Positions 4,927 to 6,032 of a DNA stretch of 6,032 nt are shown here, piece by piece. A model generated the notes under the pieces. The model was not told where the DNA came from. It made no database searches and saw nothing but the letters and a program-made list of their open reading frames with translations. This DNA comes from Sphingomonadaceae bacterium (GTDB lineage: Bacteria > Pseudomonadota > Alphaproteobacteria > Sphingomonadales > Sphingomonadaceae): the NCBI GenBank assembly GCA_947446935.1, contig CANFIV010000104.1, positions 1 through 6,032 of the forward strand, given 5' to 3'. The translations under genes were made by a program, and so were the position numbers. Numbering within the stretch: the stretch's first letter is position 1; the number at the start of each line of letters is the position of its first letter.

Positions 4927-6032
4927 ATATGGGCTACGCCGCCGAGCGCTGTCTCGGGCGTAGGGGAAGGGTTGAACGCGTCCTGTTCATCCTCGCTCAG
5001 TTGCTCCGTTCCGCTACCGCAGGCTTTCACCACGCCCGCCGCTTCGTGGACCACTGCGCCGCGCGTCACCGCCTTGCGGCTGCGTTCGGCGGCGGCCACC
5101 CAGTCGGCGGTTTGCGCGGGTGCGATCTTTCGGCTTCGGTCGAACCGGAAATCGACCTTTCCGCGCGATTGCGGGCCCCAGTAGTTCACACGGCCAAGGT
5201 CATAGAACGTGCGCTGGAACCCGGCCTTGAGGAAGGCCTTGAGGCAGCCGAGCAGATACTTGCGACGGTAGCCGGTGCCTTGCCACGGATAGGAGAACAG
5301 CGCTTTGCGCATATAGAACCGGCGATAATTGTTCATCACCCGGTCCAGCAGCTCGCCCCGGTCCATCGCAGCCGGTTTGATGATCGGCGTTACGAAATTG
5401 TACTTGTCGAAATCGTGGATCTCGACCTTGTCACCCAGTTCCTCGAACAAGTTGGAGAAGGGCCAGGGCGTGTACATAGACCAGTTGGCAAGGTCCGGCT
5501 TCCAGTCCTGCGCCATGCGGTAGGTTTCCTCCAGCGTCTCGGCCGTTTCGTTCTCCAACCCGACGATGAACTGCGCCTCGACAAGAATGTCGGCTTCGCG
5601 CAGCAGGCGGATCGCCTTCTTGTTCTGCTCGACCGTGGTCTCCTTGTTGAACAGATCTAGCTTGAGCTGTGCCGCTGCCTCGGTGCCCAGCGAGACGTGG
5701 ACCAGTCCGGCCTTGCGATAGAGCGCGAGGTATTCTTCATCACGCAGGATATCCGTGACGCGGGTGTTGATGCCCCACTGGATCTTCTCTGGCAGGCCGC
5801 GCGCGATCAACTCCTCGCAAAAGGCGATGAACTTCTTGCGGTTGATCGTCGGTTCCTCGTCGGCAAGGATGAAGAAGCCCACGTCGTGGTCGTTCACCAG
5901 CGTCTCGATCTCGTCGACCACAGCTTTGGGGTCGCGGATGCGGTAATCGCGCCAGAACTTCCACTGCGAGCAGAACGAGCATGTGAACGGGCAGCCGCGT
6001 GCCATGTTGGGAATGGCGACGCGCTTGCCCAG
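4923..6032 (-). CDS. bchE: Anaerobic magnesium-protoporphyrin IX monomethyl ester cyclase BchE, C-terminal part (runs off right edge)
   Basis: The visible 369 residues are the radical SAM and C-terminal regions; the N-terminal cobalamin-binding domain (roughly the first 200 residues of a protein near 550-600) lies beyond the window. GCPFTCSFC at visible residues 13-21 is the CxxxCxxC motif (Cys14, Cys18, Cys21) that binds the 4Fe-4S cluster cleaving S-adenosylmethionine. The following [15 protein letters not shown] and VSLGTEAA are typical of BchE. The enzyme closes the isocyclic ring of bacteriochlorophyll, converting Mg-protoporphyrin monomethyl ester to divinyl protochlorophyllide with oxygen taken from water, and it works without O2. 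The frame continues open to base 6032, so the ATG at 6005 is internal and not a start. The last 30 or so residues (Glu/Pro-rich, ending [10 protein letters not shown]) look variable. The promoter is outside the window, so its regulation cannot be judged here. Confidence 0.95.
   Translation of the reverse strand: MGKRVAIPNMARGCPFTCSFCSQWKFWRDYRIRDPKAVVDEIETLVNDHDVGFFILADEEPTINRKKFIAFCEELIARGLPEKIQWGINTRVTDILRDEEYLALYRKAGLVHVSLGTEAAAQLKLDLFNKETTVEQNKKAIRLLREADILVEAQFIVGLENETAETLEETYRMAQDWKPDLANWSMYTPWPFSNLFEELGDKVEIHDFDKYNFVTPIIKPAAMDRGELLDRVMNNYRRFYMRKALFSYPWQGTGYRRKYLLGCLKAFLKAGFQRTFYDLGRVNYWGPQSRGKVDFRFDRSRKIAPAQTADWVAAAERSRKAVTRGAVVHEAAGVVKACGSGTEQLSEDEQDAFNPSPTPETALGGVAHI

Noticed and set aside
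4237..5660. Plus-strand open frames (4237-5184 and 4929-5660) opposite bchJ and bchE
   Set aside because: They are opposite genes with clear V4R and radical SAM motifs, show no family features, and overlap each other in different frames.
1..6032. CRISPR arrays, tRNA or rRNA genes, insertion sequences, attachment sites
   Set aside because: No direct-repeat/spacer pattern, no tRNA-like fold and no transposase frame or terminal inverted repeats were seen. The only tandem array is the RTX coding repeat.

Overview
The window is high-GC DNA, densely coded on the minus strand with one plus-strand gene. Its composition and gene content point to an anoxygenic phototrophic alphaproteobacterium. The closest fit is an aerobic anoxygenic phototroph of the Sphingomonadales (Erythrobacter/Porphyrobacter type). 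This rests on two bacteriochlorophyll genes (bchE and bchJ) and a LOV-HTH photoreceptor that closely resembles EL222 of Erythrobacter litoralis. The taxonomic call is inferred from recognised protein families, not from a marker gene.

Layout from left to right. (1) Positions 1-248, minus strand: the N-terminal 82 residues of a ModE-type winged-helix regulator that runs off the left edge. (2) 249-469: intergenic DNA with an interrupted hairpin, a degenerate sphingomonad-like dispersed repeat, and a convincing rho-independent terminator for the next gene. (3) 470-1537, minus: a secreted RTX calcium-binding protein with 15 nonapeptide repeats, a serralysin-type C-terminal domain and no visible catalytic domain. 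(4) 1538-1765: upstream region of the RTX gene, with a possible leaderless small membrane ORF. (5) 1766-3360, minus: a two-gene operon, folE (GTP cyclohydrolase I) followed by a renalase-like FAD oxidoreductase whose GTG start overlaps the folE stop. (6) 3361-3555: a divergent control region with repeated TTGCG/CGCAA pentamers. (7) 3556-4146, plus: the LOV-HTH blue-light transcription factor. (8) 4147-4338: convergent intergenic region with stem-loops. (9) 4339-6032, minus: bchJ preceded by the 3' two thirds of bchE, with the two genes overlapping by ATGA.

bchE makes the isocyclic ring of bacteriochlorophyll, and bchJ is its usual partner gene. The adjacent LOV-HTH protein is a blue-light-activated DNA-binding protein. 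It sits between the pigment genes (convergent) and the folE operon (divergent), so it is a natural candidate for light control of one or both. That regulatory link is inference. No known PpsR-type site was found in the control region within the window, and the bchE promoter lies outside it.
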